From Rhizobacter sp. Root1221 (lineage in GTDB: Bacteria; Pseudomonadota; Gammaproteobacteria; Burkholderiales; Burkholderiaceae_C), in the NCBI RefSeq assembly GCF_001425785.1, contig NZ_LMDI01000056.1, positions 23,507-87,506 of the forward strand: a stretch of 64,000 nucleotides of DNA, written 5' to 3'. Under the pieces are notes generated by a model, which saw nothing but the letters and a program-made list of their open reading frames with translations, searched no databases and was not told the DNA's origin. The position numbers and the translations under genes were made by a program. Shown one piece after another: positions 63,901 through 64,000 of this stretch. The first letter of the stretch is position 1; each line of letters begins with the position of its first letter.

Positions 63901-64000
63901 GGTCGCTGCGAGTTGCGTTTTCTCGCTGCGCGAGGCCGCGCCGGGTCTCGGCCCGGCAGCCGAGTCCCTTCTTGTTCTGGTGAAAAAGAAGGAACCAAGA

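Overview
The window is a high-GC, gene-dense stretch of a Gram-negative chromosome. Its operons fit a betaproteobacterium of the order Burkholderiales, near the Rhizobacter/Leptothrix/Roseateles group: prfB with a programmed frameshift, ribD-ribE-ribB-ribH-nusB, ybgC-tolQRA, edd-eda, an RNA resembling the ZTP riboswitch before glyA, and a bufferin-type copper operon. The placement is inferred from gene content; no marker gene allows a species call.

Layout. 1-3.4 kb: the 3' part of a TonB-dependent siderophore-type receptor and a PepSY membrane protein. 3.4-6.7 kb: a lower-GC island of small minus-strand genes separated by attC-like recombination sites (GNAT acetyltransferase, M15 peptidase, two membrane proteins, a broken small membrane ORF, a DUF695-like protein), invaded by an IS110-type transposase fragment. 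There is no integrase in the window, so this is a cluster of attC sites lacking an integrase (CALIN). 6.7-13 kb: housekeeping genes (ridA-like, plsY, ybaK, tas-like reductase), a three-PAS histidine kinase followed by the stub of a lost response regulator, a GNAT enzyme and an alpha/beta hydrolase. 13-18.2 kb: prfB, pepN, fbp and tRNA-Thr. 18.3-31.4 kb: a ParE-type toxin-antitoxin pair, a heptosyltransferase-like enzyme, VanZ, msrA, a ZnuD-like receptor, pdxH, a MocA-like transferase, ChaC, an OmpA-like protein, AsmA and the Entner-Doudoroff pair edd-eda. 31.4-40 kb: gloA, a thioesterase, a MarR-MFS pair, a diguanylate cyclase, a YdcF-like protein, ubiD and a lytic transglycosylase. 40-42.1 kb: the ZTP-type riboswitch, glyA and nrdR. 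42.2-49.7 kb: five minor-pilin genes running by start/stop overlaps straight into the riboflavin operon. 49.9-54.6 kb: a PEGA-domain Ser/Thr kinase with a TssQ-like lipoprotein, then ybgC-tolQRA. 54.8-58.5 kb: a minus-strand bufferin operon (bufA-bufB-bufC, DoxX) and an FAD oxidoreductase. 58.5-64 kb: pcp, a PilB/GspE-type ATPase with MshEN repeats and a methyl-accepting chemotaxis protein carrying a perfect 69-bp internal duplication.

No stretch over 300 bases is free of genes or gene remnants; the least readable part is 5,193-5,660 inside the attC island. The most unusual items are the integrase-less cassette array, the duplication in the chemoreceptor signalling tip, the orphaned kinase beside a response-regulator stub, the bufferin operon, and recurring intergenic repeats. 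Several starts (marR, pdxH, ribB, the hydrolase) sit 6-8 nt behind a -10-like hexamer, which suggests leaderless mRNAs.
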